Origin: Paenibacillus radicis (ex Gao et al. 2016)
GTDB taxonomy: Bacteria; Bacillota; Bacilli; Paenibacillales; Paenibacillaceae
Assembly (NCBI RefSeq): GCF_014641555.1
Contig: NZ_BMHY01000004.1
Coordinates: 310,001 to 374,000, forward strand
Reading direction: 5' to 3'
Length of the DNA: 64,000 nt
Shown here piece after piece: positions 52,977-61,954 of the stretch. Numbering within the stretch: the stretch's first letter is position 1; every line of letters begins with the position of its first letter. The position numbers were made by a program, and so were the translations under genes. The notes under the pieces were generated by a model that saw only the letters and a program-made list of their open reading frames with translations, was not told where the DNA came from and did not search any database.

Positions 52977-54247
52977 TGGAACATTCAGATCCTGATTGGT
53001 ATAAAGCTTTACAGACCGATATTGTAAAAGAAAAGAGATTCGATAATGACTTCATGCAAAAAATTAGGCTGCGTACTACACAGGCAGAAAGCTTGCGCAA
53101 GAAGAATAGAAGGCGCCGAGTGATATTCGCAAGTCTAGCATCTCTATTCCTAGTTATGGCCATTCTTTTCACATCTAGCGGAACAGATATTTTTCATTTA
53201 ATTAACAACGAATTTGATGAGCAAAACTTAAGTTCCACGGTGACGAATTCTGAACAAGAACCTCAGAATAGTATGCATGAAACACGAGGCGGACTAGCAG
53301 ATACAATAGAAGAATTGCCTTTTCAAACTATTAATCAAGGTGAACAGCCATTAGGTCCGATCGACTTATCTGAAGTTCCAGACAATGAAATTTTTATACC
53401 AAGATTAATTAAGATTCCAAGTTCATCCGAGAAAGAGTCAGAAACAATTATTGAACCAACTATCTCTGCTGAGAATATGGAAAATGTGGGTTTTATTCTG
53501 AGAACGTCTTTTTTCACCACAAGTGGTGTAAATTTTAGGATAGTCCAGGCGCCAGCAACTATGAATGAAGAGGAAACGATTCAATCTTTATTAAATTCTT
53601 ACCCACTAGAAGAAAAGGAACAAACCAAAATAAATGGTCATGTAGTTATTTATGTAGACGGGGAAGAAAGAGCAGTTGCTCATTTAATTACCCAAAATCA
53701 CTTTTTCACAGTCTCTACAACTAATGGAACAATCGAGGACTGCTTTAGTGTATTGGAACAGCTCAAAAAAGAGGATGACACTTCGAACCCAGTACCTTCC
53801 CTAAAAAGAATCGACCTATCTTTGGTTAACGAGCCTATAAATATACCTTTAGATCTAGCGGATGCACCTGTAGAGCATTCCAATACTTCTTTATCGAGTA
53901 ATTTTCAAATTGTAAAACTTGAACGTGCATATGCACAACAGTCTAGTCAGGGAACTGATATAGTGGCAATATATCAACTTAGTGATGATAAACATGAAGT
54001 GATATTTTCACAATCTCTAAACATATTAAAGAATGAAGAAGCCGCAGTAGAAGATACGAAATCTTGGTATAATCCAGACGATGTTAGAGTTATCGAGATT
54101 AACGGTCATTCTGCAGTCATAGAAGATTCTCCTGATCGTAAACTCCTTCATTTAATAACAGATACTCATTTCTATGTAGTTGCTTCCCCAGGAATACAAA
54201 ATGTTGAATATCTAATTGAATTAGCCGGAAAAATCAAGCTGCCTTAG
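52976..54247 (+). CDS. Putative anti-sigma factor with duplicated extracellular domain
   Basis: 423 residues. The cytoplasmic N-terminus (about 1-45) is followed by a transmembrane helix at about 49-67 (VIFASLASLFLVMAILF) and a large extracytoplasmic region. That region seems to hold two copies of one domain (about 170-265 and 310-420). Each starts N-F-(R/Q)-I-V and has a NGH(V/S) strand and an (A/L)HLIT(Q/D)xHF strand; the pattern resembles DUF4367. The start codon overlaps the sigma stop. By position and layout it should hold the ECF factor at the membrane. No zinc-binding HxxxCxxC motif is present. Confidence 0.75.
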   Translation: MEHSDPDWYKALQTDIVKEKRFDNDFMQKIRLRTTQAESLRKKNRRRRVIFASLASLFLVMAILFTSSGTDIFHLINNEFDEQNLSSTVTNSEQEPQNSMHETRGGLADTIEELPFQTINQGEQPLGPIDLSEVPDNEIFIPRLIKIPSSSEKESETIIEPTISAENMENVGFILRTSFFTTSGVNFRIVQAPATMNEEETIQSLLNSYPLEEKEQTKINGHVVIYVDGEERAVAHLITQNHFFTVSTTNGTIEDCFSVLEQLKKEDDTSNPVPSLKRIDLSLVNEPINIPLDLADAPVEHSNTSLSSNFQIVKLERAYAQQSSQGTDIVAIYQLSDDKHEVIFSQSLNILKNEEAAVEDTKSWYNPDDVRVIEINGHSAVIEDSPDRKLLHLITDTHFYVVASPGIQNVEYLIELAGKIKLP

Positions 54248-54273
54248 ATGGTGAGAATATAGGACTACGTTCT

Positions 54274-54837
54274 CTATAAATTAAACTTCTCCTTGAGTTC
54301 TGCATCAGAAAGTTCTCCGATCATCAGTAATTCAGTATAAGGATCTTCATCAATATTGAAGTATTCACCAAAGGCGGGCTCGGTTTTTAAACCGAGTCTT
54401 TTTAGTTGACGAATGCTATCATGTGCATCTCTTCCTGCTAACACCAATAGTCGATATTCAATCATCATATGTAAGAATCCATTTTGCTGGAGAACAGGAA
54501 TACCTTGTCCGAAAATTTCAATATTAAAGCCTTCATAATTGAAATTGCACACAATTATTTTTTGATTTTGTATTATTGATTGATGTATCTCAAAATGATT
54601 ATATTTCCCATATAGCATTTTCAGTTCTTGAATGAATGGAGTGAAACTGTGCACTTCACAAATAATATCTAAATCGCTTTCCTCAATATCTATATCAATT
54701 GGGATAGTGCCCACCAATAATGGAGTATAAGAAGATAGAGTGTCAAATATGTTCAGACTTGATAAGCAAACAAAAGCATTTCTTTGTCTCTCTGTCCCCC
54801 GAGCGAGGTATTGTATATCTTTCCAATTAATATTCAC
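54274..54837 (-). CDS. DUF4269 family protein (nucleotidyltransferase-like)
   Basis: About 187 residues from a GTG with AAGGAG seven bases upstream; a longer frame to 54,879 is open but has no such site. It begins NINWKDIQYLARGTERQRNAF and contains GTIPIDIDIEESDLDIICEV, which is the DUF4269 signature and looks like the GS...DxD metal site of nucleotidyltransferases. Members are cytoplasmic, of unknown role. It converges on the anti-sigma gene. Confidence 0.85.
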   Translation of the reverse strand: MNINWKDIQYLARGTERQRNAFVCLSSLNIFDTLSSYTPLLVGTIPIDIDIEESDLDIICEVHSFTPFIQELKMLYGKYNHFEIHQSIIQNQKIIVCNFNYEGFNIEIFGQGIPVLQQNGFLHMMIEYRLLVLAGRDAHDSIRQLKRLGLKTEPAFGEYFNIDEDPYTELLMIGELSDAELKEKFNL

Positions 54838-55072
54838 TAAAAAGCTCCTTATGGGTAGAATTAAATACTTCATATTCAAAAGGAATATAGGATTGTATCA
54901 GCGTGTTATTAGAATTTGAATTCACTTTTTTACTTAATTTATCTTTCGTAATCAACTACAGGCCGATAGAGTCTACTTGCCGTTTGAATCAGCCTTCCCA
55001 TTAAACGCATTATATGTCTTTAGTTGTTTAGAAACGATCCGCTTGCGGGATGCTTCGTATTTGACTTTATAA

Positions 55073-55549
55073 TTATTTCAAGCTTTTAATATACCAGGCA
55101 TCCATAGCAGAATGCTCAGAACCTGGAAGTGCTTCAGGCAGAAGTGTAAATCCAAATTTTTCATACAAGCTACATGCCGCTTTTAATTCATGCTGTGTTT
55201 CTAAATAGCATTTATCATAATATTTTGAAGCGAATAACAAAGCGGTTTCCATGAGTTTTCTTGCAATACCTAAACCTTGTGCTTCTGGACTTAAGTAAAG
55301 CTTTTGCAATTCGCAAACGTTGTCTTGTTCATTGAACGGTGCGATACCGATACCACCAACGACTTTATTATCGATTTCTGCTACCCAGTAGTTTGCATTC
55401 GCCAAGCTATTATAATAGCCGTGAAGATCGTCCAGTTGAGGGTCAAAGTAAGCTGTCCCTGGAATTGCTAAGCCAAGTGATTCTAATGAATCTTGTATTA
55501 TTTTTTTGATAGCAGTACTGTCTTCATTTTTAATTTCCCGAATATTCAT
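55073..55549 (-). CDS. GNAT N-acetyltransferase
   Basis: 158 residues. It begins MNIREIKNEDSTAIKKII. The core is KVVGGIGIAPF, then LQKLYLSPEAQGLGIARKLM (the acetyl-CoA loop) and SLYEKFGFTLLPEALPGSEH, close to YafP/ElaA-type amino-acid acetyltransferases. It is divergent from a MarR gene, 130 bases away, and shares an operator-like inverted repeat with it, so the MarR protein probably controls it. Confidence 0.93.
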   Translation of the reverse strand: MNIREIKNEDSTAIKKIIQDSLESLGLAIPGTAYFDPQLDDLHGYYNSLANANYWVAEIDNKVVGGIGIAPFNEQDNVCELQKLYLSPEAQGLGIARKLMETALLFASKYYDKCYLETQHELKAACSLYEKFGFTLLPEALPGSEHSAMDAWYIKSLK

Positions 55550-55603
55550 ATAGGATCTCCTTTAATTAAACCTTCATACAATTCGTTGCATTAGATTATA
55601 AAT

Positions 55604-55665
55604 GTTGACTTCGTCCACTTTTAGAAGATACAGTTATGTTAAAGGTAATTGTGGACTGAGTCAAC
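55604..55665. promoter_or_regulatory. Inverted operator pair between GNAT and MarR genes
   Basis: GTTGACTTCGTCCAC (55,604-55,618) and GTGGACTGAGTCAAC (55,651-55,665) are inverted copies matching at 13 of 15 positions, and each contains its own small dyad (GACnnnGTC / GACTGAGTC). They flank the shared promoter region and are probably MarR sites. Confidence 0.6.
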
Positions 55666-55678
55666 TAAGGGAGAATGT

Positions 55679-56125
55679 ATGGATAAAAAAATCATTTGTG
55701 ATATTAGAGAATTTAACCGCTTTTATACAAAGGTACTTGGTTTATTTAATAATCAAATTCTAGGTACAAGTTACTCATTAACTGAAGTGCGAATACTATT
55801 TGAGATAAGTGAGAGGACGGAATGTATTGCAAATCACCTCGTACAAGAGCTTAGCATTGATAAAAGCTACATGAGCCGTATCATTCGTAAGTTAGAGAGA
55901 GAACAACTAATTGAGAAAAAAAGTTCAACAACAGATAGCAGAAAAAACTTTCTCTTGTTAACAAAGAAAGGGAAGGCGATATTAGATAACATTCATATTC
56001 AATCGGATATACAAATTAATCAATTATTTAATGGACTTAATGATGAAGAGATTAATGAAATTGTGAGTTCAATGATGAAAATCAAACAAAAACTATCGAA
56101 AACGGGAGGGGCTCCAGTCCAATAA
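55679..56125 (+). CDS. MarR family transcriptional regulator
   Basis: 148 residues from the ATG at 55,679 (AAGGGAG five bases upstream). The winged helix is LVQELSIDKSYMSRIIRKLEREQLIEKKSSTTDSRK-like, with the wing in DSRKNFLLLTKKGK. A run of helices at both ends forms the dimer interface. It is divergent from an acetyltransferase gene whose N-terminal partner arrangement (GNAT next to MarR) resembles MarR-GNAT fusion proteins. It probably represses both genes. Confidence 0.93.
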   Translation: MDKKIICDIREFNRFYTKVLGLFNNQILGTSYSLTEVRILFEISERTECIANHLVQELSIDKSYMSRIIRKLEREQLIEKKSSTTDSRKNFLLLTKKGKAILDNIHIQSDIQINQLFNGLNDEEINEIVSSMMKIKQKLSKTGGAPVQ

Positions 56126-56214
56126 TAGCAATGCGGAATGATTGCGGCCAAACTGTTCGATAAAACATTTGAAAACGCGCAGGTTCTGTGCTATTCTTGT
56201 CACTAATATAATTT

Positions 56215-56534
56215 GCGTTGAAGAGAAAAAAGTACAAAGGCTCTTATGTTCAGAGAGCAAAGGAACTGCTGAAACCTTTGCCATAACCCTTAGTATGAAG
56301 TCATCTCGGAGCATTTGATCGAAAGTCGAATCGGGATTGGGATCGATGAGTAGGCTCAAACGGAATGGCACACGTTACCGTGCTGCAGGTAAGGGAAACC
56401 TTACCTCATGAGGCTGGAGTCGCAAGATTTCCTGCAAATCAGGGTGGTACCACGAAAATGTTCCCCTTTCGTCCCTTCAGGTATGACAGCTGTATACTGT
56501 CGCTTGAGGATGAGAGGGGTTATTTGTTTTTATA
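56215..56534 (+). promoter_or_regulatory. T-box riboswitch 1 (valine-type)
   Basis: Stem I has the E-loop pair AGTA / GAA and an AG-bulge region (CAGAGAGC), with the specifier GTC at 56,300-56,302 in GAAGTCA. The T-box is at 56,441-56,454. The terminator (CCCCTTTCGTCCC with GGATGAGAGGGG) ends in TTATTTGTTTTT. Uncharged tRNA-Val should favour read-through. Confidence 0.9.
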
Positions 56535-56544
56535 AACTTAAAAA

Positions 56545-56866
56545 GCGATGAAGAGAAAAAAGTACGAAGGCTCTTAAGTCCAGAGAGCAAAGGAACTGCT
56601 GAAACCTTTGCCATAACCCTTTTTACGCAGTCGTCTCGGAGCTTTTGATCGAAAGTCGAATTGGAACTATGGTTCGAATGAGTAGGCTCAAACGGAATGG
56701 CACACGTTACCGTGCTGCAGGCAAGGGCAACTTTGCCTCATAAGGCTGGAATCGCAAGATTTCCGGCAAATCAGGGTGGTACCACGAAATGTTCCCCTTT
56801 CGTCCCTTCAGGTATGACAGTAGTATACTGTCGTCTGAGGATGAGAGGGGCTATTTGTTTTTATAA
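56545..56866 (+). promoter_or_regulatory. T-box riboswitch 2 (valine-type, altered specifier loop)
   Basis: Same layout as copy 1; T-box at 56,773-56,786, terminator with TATTTGTTTTT. The specifier is again GTC (56,630-56,632), but the flanks read GCA-GTC-G instead of GAA-GTC-A, which weakens the usual E-loop. Confidence 0.88.
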
Positions 56867-56875
56867 ACCTAAAAA

Positions 56876-57192
56876 GCGTTGAAGAGAAAAAAGTACGAAG
56901 GCTCTTATGTCCAGAGAGCAAAGGAACCGCTGAAACCTTTGCCATAATCCTTTTTACGCAGTCGTCTCGGAGCTTTTGATCGAAAGTCGAATCAGAACTA
57001 TGGTTCGAATGAGTAGACTCAAACGGAGTAGCACACGTTAGCGTGCTGCAGGTAAGGGAAACCTTACCTCATGAGGCTGGAATCGCAAGATTTCCGGCAA
57101 ATCAGGGTGGTACCACGAAATGTTCCCCTTTCGTCCCTTCAGGCATGACAGCTGTATACTGTCGCTTGAGGATGAGAGGGGTTATTTATATT
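56876..57192 (+). promoter_or_regulatory. T-box riboswitch 3 (valine-type, weak U-tract)
   Basis: T-box at 57,104-57,117, specifier GTC at 56,961-56,963 with the GCA/G flanks of copy 2. The terminator stem is kept, but it is followed by TTATTTATATTT rather than a T-run, and the ilvB ribosome binding site comes immediately after. Confidence 0.88.
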
Positions 57193-57209
57193 TAAGGAGG
57201 AATTTAAAT

Positions 57210-58922
57210 ATGGAACAAGTATCTAAGCCGACGAACGAAATGCTGTTAACAGGATCGGAGGTCCTTTTACGTTGCTTGCTTATGGAAGGTACTGATTGTG
57301 TATTTGGGTATCCAGGGGGAAATGTTCTATATATCTATGATGCCATGGTTGATAATCCAGACTTCAAACATATCTTGACCCGGCACGAGCAAGGTGCTAT
57401 CCATGCGGCGGACGGCTACGCTCGATCAACAGGGAAAGTAGGCGTATGCATCGCCACTTCCGGACCAGGGGCGACTAACTTAGTGACAGGAATTGCGACT
57501 GCCTATATGGATTCTGTGCCGCTTGTAATTATTACGGGTAACGTATCAACAACAGTCATGGGCACAGATGCATTTCAAGAAGCGGATATTGTCAGCATGA
57601 CAATGCCTATTACCAAACACAACTACTCTGTACGTGATGTACATGATCTGCCGCGCATCGTTCATGAAGCCTTTCATATTGCGAATACGGGAAGAAAAGG
57701 CCCGGTATTAATTGATATTCCTAAAGACGTGTCTAATCACAAAATGCTTTATGAACCATCAAACCAACTTTCTATACGGGGTTATAACGCAGCTCCTAGT
57801 GCTGATCCAATGGAGATAGATAAGCTGCTGCAGGCTATTGCGGAGTCGGATAAGCCGGTTATTATAGCCGGAGCCGGGGTAATTTATTCCGATGCAGCAC
57901 CTCAACTGCTGGAATTCGTTAATAAAACGCGAATCCCGGTGGCAACCACATTGCTCGGTTTGGGCGGATTCCCAAGCGGTCACGATTTGTGGTTAGGAAT
58001 GCCAGGTCACCATGGTACGTATGCGGCGAATACGGCTATTCAAAACGCTGATCTCATCCTTTCCATTGGGTCACGGTTTGATGATCGAGTTACGATGAAA
58101 CTTGACGGTTTTGCGCCACATGCTAAATGGATTGCTCACATCGATATTGATCCGGCTGAAATTGGCAAGAACATCAAAACGGATTTTGCTTGTGTCGGCG
58201 ATATAAAAGCGGTCCTAGAATATGCGAATACGAAGGCTAAGCCCTCCAAATCAAGCAGCTGGATCAATAAAATGCAGGAGAATAAGTCCAATTATCCATT
58301 ACGCTATAAAGATTCCGATACCGAAATCAAGCCGCAATTTATTCTTGAGATGATTCATGAGACGACGAAAGGGAATGCGATTATTACCACTGACGTAGGC
58401 CAGCACCAGATGTGGACTGCACAATTTTACAAATTTAATTATTCCCGTTCATTGGTAACCTCCGGGGGTTCCGGAACAATGGGATTTGGTTTTCCCGCTG
58501 CTATAGGTGCTCAGATCGGAAACCCGGATCGTCTGGTGGTTTCGATAAACGGGGATGGAGGGATGCAGATGTGCGCACAAGAGATGGCGATATGTGCCAT
58601 TCATAATATTCCTGTCAAAATTGTTGTAATCAACAATCAAGTGTTGGGTATGGTCAGACAACAGCAGGAGCTCTCATACGAGAGTCGTTATAGTCAGATT
58701 AGTCTTGCTGGCAGTCCCGATTTCGTAAAACTAGCTGAAGCTTACGGAGTGAAGGGATTAAGAGCAAGCAATAAAGCAGAGGCGTACGGCATCTGGCAAG
58801 AGGCTTTGAAGACACCTGGTCCTGTGCTTGTGGAGTTTGTAGTGCCAACAGAAGAGAATGTATATCCAATGGTTCTCGGCGGGACGACCTTAGATCAGAT
58901 GATACTGGGGGACTTTGATTGA
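57210..58922 (+). CDS. ilvB: Acetolactate synthase large subunit
   Basis: 570 residues from the ATG at 57,210 (AAGGAGG nine bases upstream); the longer frame from 57,120 lies inside the third T-box. The thiamine-diphosphate catalytic glutamate is E60 (RHEQGA), and the ThDP/Mg site is G448-D449-G450 with a later NNQ. The FAD-type central domain is also present. It makes acetolactate or acetohydroxybutyrate, the first common step to valine, leucine and isoleucine. No ilvN or ilvC follows, so it may be an extra or separated copy. Control by three valine T-boxes fits branched-chain synthesis, and the NRPS may itself consume Ile. Confidence 0.95.
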   Translation: MEQVSKPTNEMLLTGSEVLLRCLLMEGTDCVFGYPGGNVLYIYDAMVDNPDFKHILTRHEQGAIHAADGYARSTGKVGVCIATSGPGATNLVTGIATAYMDSVPLVIITGNVSTTVMGTDAFQEADIVSMTMPITKHNYSVRDVHDLPRIVHEAFHIANTGRKGPVLIDIPKDVSNHKMLYEPSNQLSIRGYNAAPSADPMEIDKLLQAIAESDKPVIIAGAGVIYSDAAPQLLEFVNKTRIPVATTLLGLGGFPSGHDLWLGMPGHHGTYAANTAIQNADLILSIGSRFDDRVTMKLDGFAPHAKWIAHIDIDPAEIGKNIKTDFACVGDIKAVLEYANTKAKPSKSSSWINKMQENKSNYPLRYKDSDTEIKPQFILEMIHETTKGNAIITTDVGQHQMWTAQFYKFNYSRSLVTSGGSGTMGFGFPAAIGAQIGNPDRLVVSINGDGGMQMCAQEMAICAIHNIPVKIVVINNQVLGMVRQQQELSYESRYSQISLAGSPDFVKLAEAYGVKGLRASNKAEAYGIWQEALKTPGPVLVEFVVPTEENVYPMVLGGTTLDQMILGDFD

Positions 58923-59000
58923 CTAGGAAATCTATAAGTTGTTCGGTCATTCTGGTCTAGGATACTGGCTGATCCGCAATGAAAGGTTACAAGATAACAG

Positions 59001-59037
59001 GGACATCAATCATACGATAATCATGATGTCCTCTTTC
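59001..59037 (+). terminator. Terminator of ilvB
   Basis: GGACATCA (59,001-59,008) and TGATGTCC (59,024-59,031), extended by ATCAT/ATCAT partial pairing, followed by TCTTTC. The tail is weak. Confidence 0.6.
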
Positions 59038-59082
59038 GATTTCTGAACTTCATGTTCATTTTATATTTATTGACTCATAAGT

Positions 59083-60255
59083 TTAAGCAGTGTTTTGTTT
59101 TTTGTTCATAGATACAATAACCATTATCAGTGCCAAGGCAACTAATATCGCGCCCAGCCACATAGAACTAGTCAGGTTAATCGCATTGACTGCTATACCA
59201 CCGACCAAAGAACCTGCGCTGATCGATAATTGAAAGATCCCGGTGAAAATTGCTTGGGCTGCCTCTGCATTTTTAGCAGATGAAAATATCCATAATTGCG
59301 AGCCCAAAGGAGCCATTCCCCAAGCCAGTGCCCATAAAATGAATACAATCGTTGTAGCTGTCAAATTTTCTCCTATAACTGCAATCACAACAAAGGAAAC
59401 GAAATAAATTGTCGCTGTAATTCCATTCATTTGAGGCAGTCCGAGCTTAGCAATATATTCACCTATAAAATTACCAAAGATAACGACAATCCCATAAACG
59501 AGAAGTAAAGTGCTCAATAGGTTAGGGCCAATTCCCGTCACTTGTTGCAAAAATGGTGTAATATACGTAAATGCAGAATATTGAGCAGCGACGATAAAAA
59601 TAACAACGGACAGGATCAATCTTATTTTTTTGGATCTGAATAACTCCAAGTAATCTTTTACTTTAACCCCTAGTTCCATTGGGATTCTAGGAAGAAGGAA
59701 GAGCTGCAAAATAAATACTATGATTGCGAACACACTGGCTGCTACAAAAGAAGCCTCCCAATTCAAATGAGCAGCAATAAATGATCCAGCAGGTACACTT
59801 ATAACAGTTCCGAGTGAAATGCCGCCTAGTACGATGGAAGAGGCGCGTGCAACCTTATCACTAGGCACTAACTTGGCAGCAGTTGCTACAGCTATTGCCC
59901 AGAACCCTCCTACTCCTAGACCAAGGATGATCCGAGCAATAATGAATACTATAAAATTCGGTGATAAAAATGAGAGTATACTGGATATAATAAGCATGAG
60001 TGTTAAAGATAACAGCACAATTCGTCGGTCTAATTGTTTGATAACGATTGTTGTAAATGGTGCAGCAAAGGCACCTAAAAGAGCGGTAAAGGTAATTGCC
60101 AGCCCGGCTGTACCTTCCAGTATGCCAAAGTCCCGGGCAATATCAGGCAATATTCCGACAGGTAAAAACTCCGTAATAACAAGTGCTAATGCTCCAATTG
60201 CAATAGCAATAACTGAAAGCCATGGATTTCGTTTTGTCTGGGTTGTAGTTGTCAT
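59083..60255 (-). CDS. MFS transporter (DHA1, NepI/AraJ-like)
   Basis: 390 residues with about twelve membrane helices: LVITEFLPVGILPDIARDFG in helix 1, DRRIVLLSLTL after helix 2, and ILGLGVGGFWAIAVATAAKLV in helix 4, close to purine-nucleoside and sugar efflux pumps. A palindrome at 60,406, upstream of its start, matches sites before the SDR and TetR genes, so it belongs to the same small regulon. Confidence 0.93.
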   Translation of the reverse strand: MTTTTQTKRNPWLSVIAIAIGALALVITEFLPVGILPDIARDFGILEGTAGLAITFTALLGAFAAPFTTIVIKQLDRRIVLLSLTLMLIISSILSFLSPNFIVFIIARIILGLGVGGFWAIAVATAAKLVPSDKVARASSIVLGGISLGTVISVPAGSFIAAHLNWEASFVAASVFAIIVFILQLFLLPRIPMELGVKVKDYLELFRSKKIRLILSVVIFIVAAQYSAFTYITPFLQQVTGIGPNLLSTLLLVYGIVVIFGNFIGEYIAKLGLPQMNGITATIYFVSFVVIAVIGENLTATTIVFILWALAWGMAPLGSQLWIFSSAKNAEAAQAIFTGIFQLSISAGSLVGGIAVNAINLTSSMWLGAILVALALIMVIVSMNKKQNTA

Positions 60256-60405
60256 AGAGTTAACTTCCTTTGCTTAATTTTTACAGAGGCAGATGGACTG
60301 TATATAAAGACTTGGATCTCCTTAGAAAATTTATAAAGAGATCCAATAATACTCATAATCTCTCCTTTGTAATAAAGAAAGATTATGAGTAGTTATCGAG
60401 AAAAC

Positions 60406-60421
60406 GAGAACGATCATTCTC
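60406..60421. promoter_or_regulatory. TetR-2 operator before the MFS gene
   Basis: GAGAACGATCATTCTC, 151 bases before the MFS start. Near-identical sites lie at 61,304 and 61,955. Confidence 0.7.
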
Positions 60422-60464
60422 CTAATCTCAAAAAAAAAATCTGCTGCTTAATAAACTGTATGGA

Positions 60465-61229
60465 TTACCATGGCAGTGCATTTTCCTCGAAGAAGAAAGA
60501 TCCGGTAGGGCCATCCTCGGGGAGTGTTGCAGCTAAGATGCTTGTGCGACTGCCTTCCACTTCATCGATATCAGCAGCGCCTCCGCCAAGACGAGTGCGA
60601 ACCCAGCCAGGATGAATGGAATTCACTTTGATTGTCGTATCACGAAGCTCTGCTGCTAAATGAATAGTAAAGGCATTAAGTGCCGCTTTGGATGCATTGT
60701 ATGCAAATGTTTTCATACCATAAATAGGAGAAGCAGGGTCTGCATGTAGAGAGAGCGAACCTAGGATACTGGAAAGGTTAACGATACGGCCGGCATCTGA
60801 TTTACGGATTAGCGGCAGAAGGATCTGTGTCAAATCAATTTGTGCAAAGAAATTTGCATCAAATGTGTCGCGCAAAATGGCAGAGGAGAGAGTACTCGTG
60901 CGATTAACGACTTCGATGGACACATTTTCCTGATCCAGTAGAACTCCTGCATTGTTAATTAGGATATCCAGCTTTCCATAGTTCTCGTCCAAGTATTGAT
61001 AAGCCGCCACATTGTCTTGATGCACATTGACATCGATTTTAATACTTTCGACATTAAACCCGTCTTGTTTAAATTGCTGGGCGATCTCATTACCCTTTTG
61101 TGGGTCGCGTGCGCCAATAATTACCGTGGCTCCCAATTTAGCGAGGCTTCGAACGGTTTCTAGTCCAATACCGCGAGTTCCGCCCGTTACGAATGCCACT
61201 TTGCCTGTTAAATCCGATGTTGTTGTCAT
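60465..61229 (-). CDS. Short-chain dehydrogenase/reductase
   Basis: 254 residues from the ATG at 61,229 (AAAGGAGAG upstream); the longer frame to 61,301 has no such site. The cofactor loop is TGGTRGIGLET, then NNAG, NLSSILGS, and a Tyr-Asn-Ala-Ser-Lys (YNASK) active site. The HPGWVRTRLGG segment is typical of SDRs acting on small carbonyls. It lies between the MFS and TetR genes on the same strand and has its own operator, so it is probably induced with the pump. Confidence 0.94.
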   Translation of the reverse strand: MTTTSDLTGKVAFVTGGTRGIGLETVRSLAKLGATVIIGARDPQKGNEIAQQFKQDGFNVESIKIDVNVHQDNVAAYQYLDENYGKLDILINNAGVLLDQENVSIEVVNRTSTLSSAILRDTFDANFFAQIDLTQILLPLIRKSDAGRIVNLSSILGSLSLHADPASPIYGMKTFAYNASKAALNAFTIHLAAELRDTTIKVNSIHPGWVRTRLGGGAADIDEVEGSRTSILAATLPEDGPTGSFFFEENALPW

Positions 61230-61303
61230 AGCAAAAGCTCTCCTTTGTAAATACATTTTATGGGGGGGTGAATCTTTTTTGCTGCGAGAGATGCAGTTCA
61301 TAC

Positions 61304-61319
61304 GGGAATGATCATTCTC
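61304..61319. promoter_or_regulatory. TetR-2 operator before the SDR gene
   Basis: GGGAATGATCATTCTC contains the perfect palindrome GAATGATCATTC, 75 bases before the SDR start. Confidence 0.75.
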
Positions 61320-61341
61320 TTTTTGGTAAAAAAAATAATAA

Positions 61342-61920
61342 CTAACCTTCTAACATTTTCATGGATGAGTCAGCAATTCTATACAGCTTTTCTTTACTTA
61401 TCGATGTACGTGCCATTACACGTAGCCCTAATAGCGTATTATGCATTGACTCCGCGAGATCACTAGAGACGAAATCGTGCGAAAATTCTTGATTCTGCTT
61501 CCCCCAGTCAATAATCTCCTCGAGCAATTGTTCCTCTCTTGCGAATCCTTCAGTTGCTTTCATATCCGCATCAGCATCACGGACCGCGAGTTCGACAGCA
61601 GCATTTACAAACAAACAACCCAGGGGGTAATTATTGTTTTCATCGATTGTATACTTGAAAATGAAATGTAAGGCTTCTGCAGCTGTTTCAGCTTGTATGA
61701 TTCCTTGTTGAAGTCTAAAATCCATTAGTTCTCCGTACCGATCTAAAGATTTGAGAAATAAGGTATGTTTATCCGTAAAGGTCTCATACAAGCTTCTTCT
61801 GTGTATTCCCATAAACTCAACAAGTTCTGACATTGACGTTCTTTCATAGCCTTGTTCCCAGAAAAGTTGCATAGCCTTAAGAAGAACCTCATTCTCATCG
61901 TATTCTTTGCTTCTTGCCAT
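61342..61920 (-). CDS. TetR family transcriptional regulator
   Basis: 192 residues. The DNA-binding domain reads VLLKAMQLFWEQGYERTSMSELVEFMGIHRRSLYETFTDKHTLF; the remaining helices include the TetR_C-type segment NNYPLGCLFVNAAVELA, with a cysteine common in YxaF/LmrA-like repressors of quinone or electrophile responses. A related operator stands 35 bases upstream (61,955). It probably represses itself, the SDR and the MFS genes. Confidence 0.94.
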   Translation of the reverse strand: MARSKEYDENEVLLKAMQLFWEQGYERTSMSELVEFMGIHRRSLYETFTDKHTLFLKSLDRYGELMDFRLQQGIIQAETAAEALHFIFKYTIDENNNYPLGCLFVNAAVELAVRDADADMKATEGFAREEQLLEEIIDWGKQNQEFSHDFVSSDLAESMHNTLLGLRVMARTSISKEKLYRIADSSMKMLEG

Positions 61921-61954
61921 TGAAGTTCACCTCCCGAAGAAAGCATACCATTAT

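Larger units (their letters stand above)
56215..57192 (+). repeat. Three tandem T-box leader copies, period about 331-332 bases
   Basis: The T-box motif AGGGTGGTACCACG recurs at 56,441, 56,773 and 57,104. Whole units, from the stem I base to the terminator, are nearly identical over their length, so the array arose by tandem duplication. Confidence 0.93.

Noticed and set aside
56697..56882. Small frame within the second T-box
   Set aside because: It is explained by the structured leader RNA, which recurs in all three copies.
57120..57209. N-terminal extension of IlvB
   Set aside because: It lies in the T-box terminator region, and a strong ribosome binding site precedes the ATG at 57,210.
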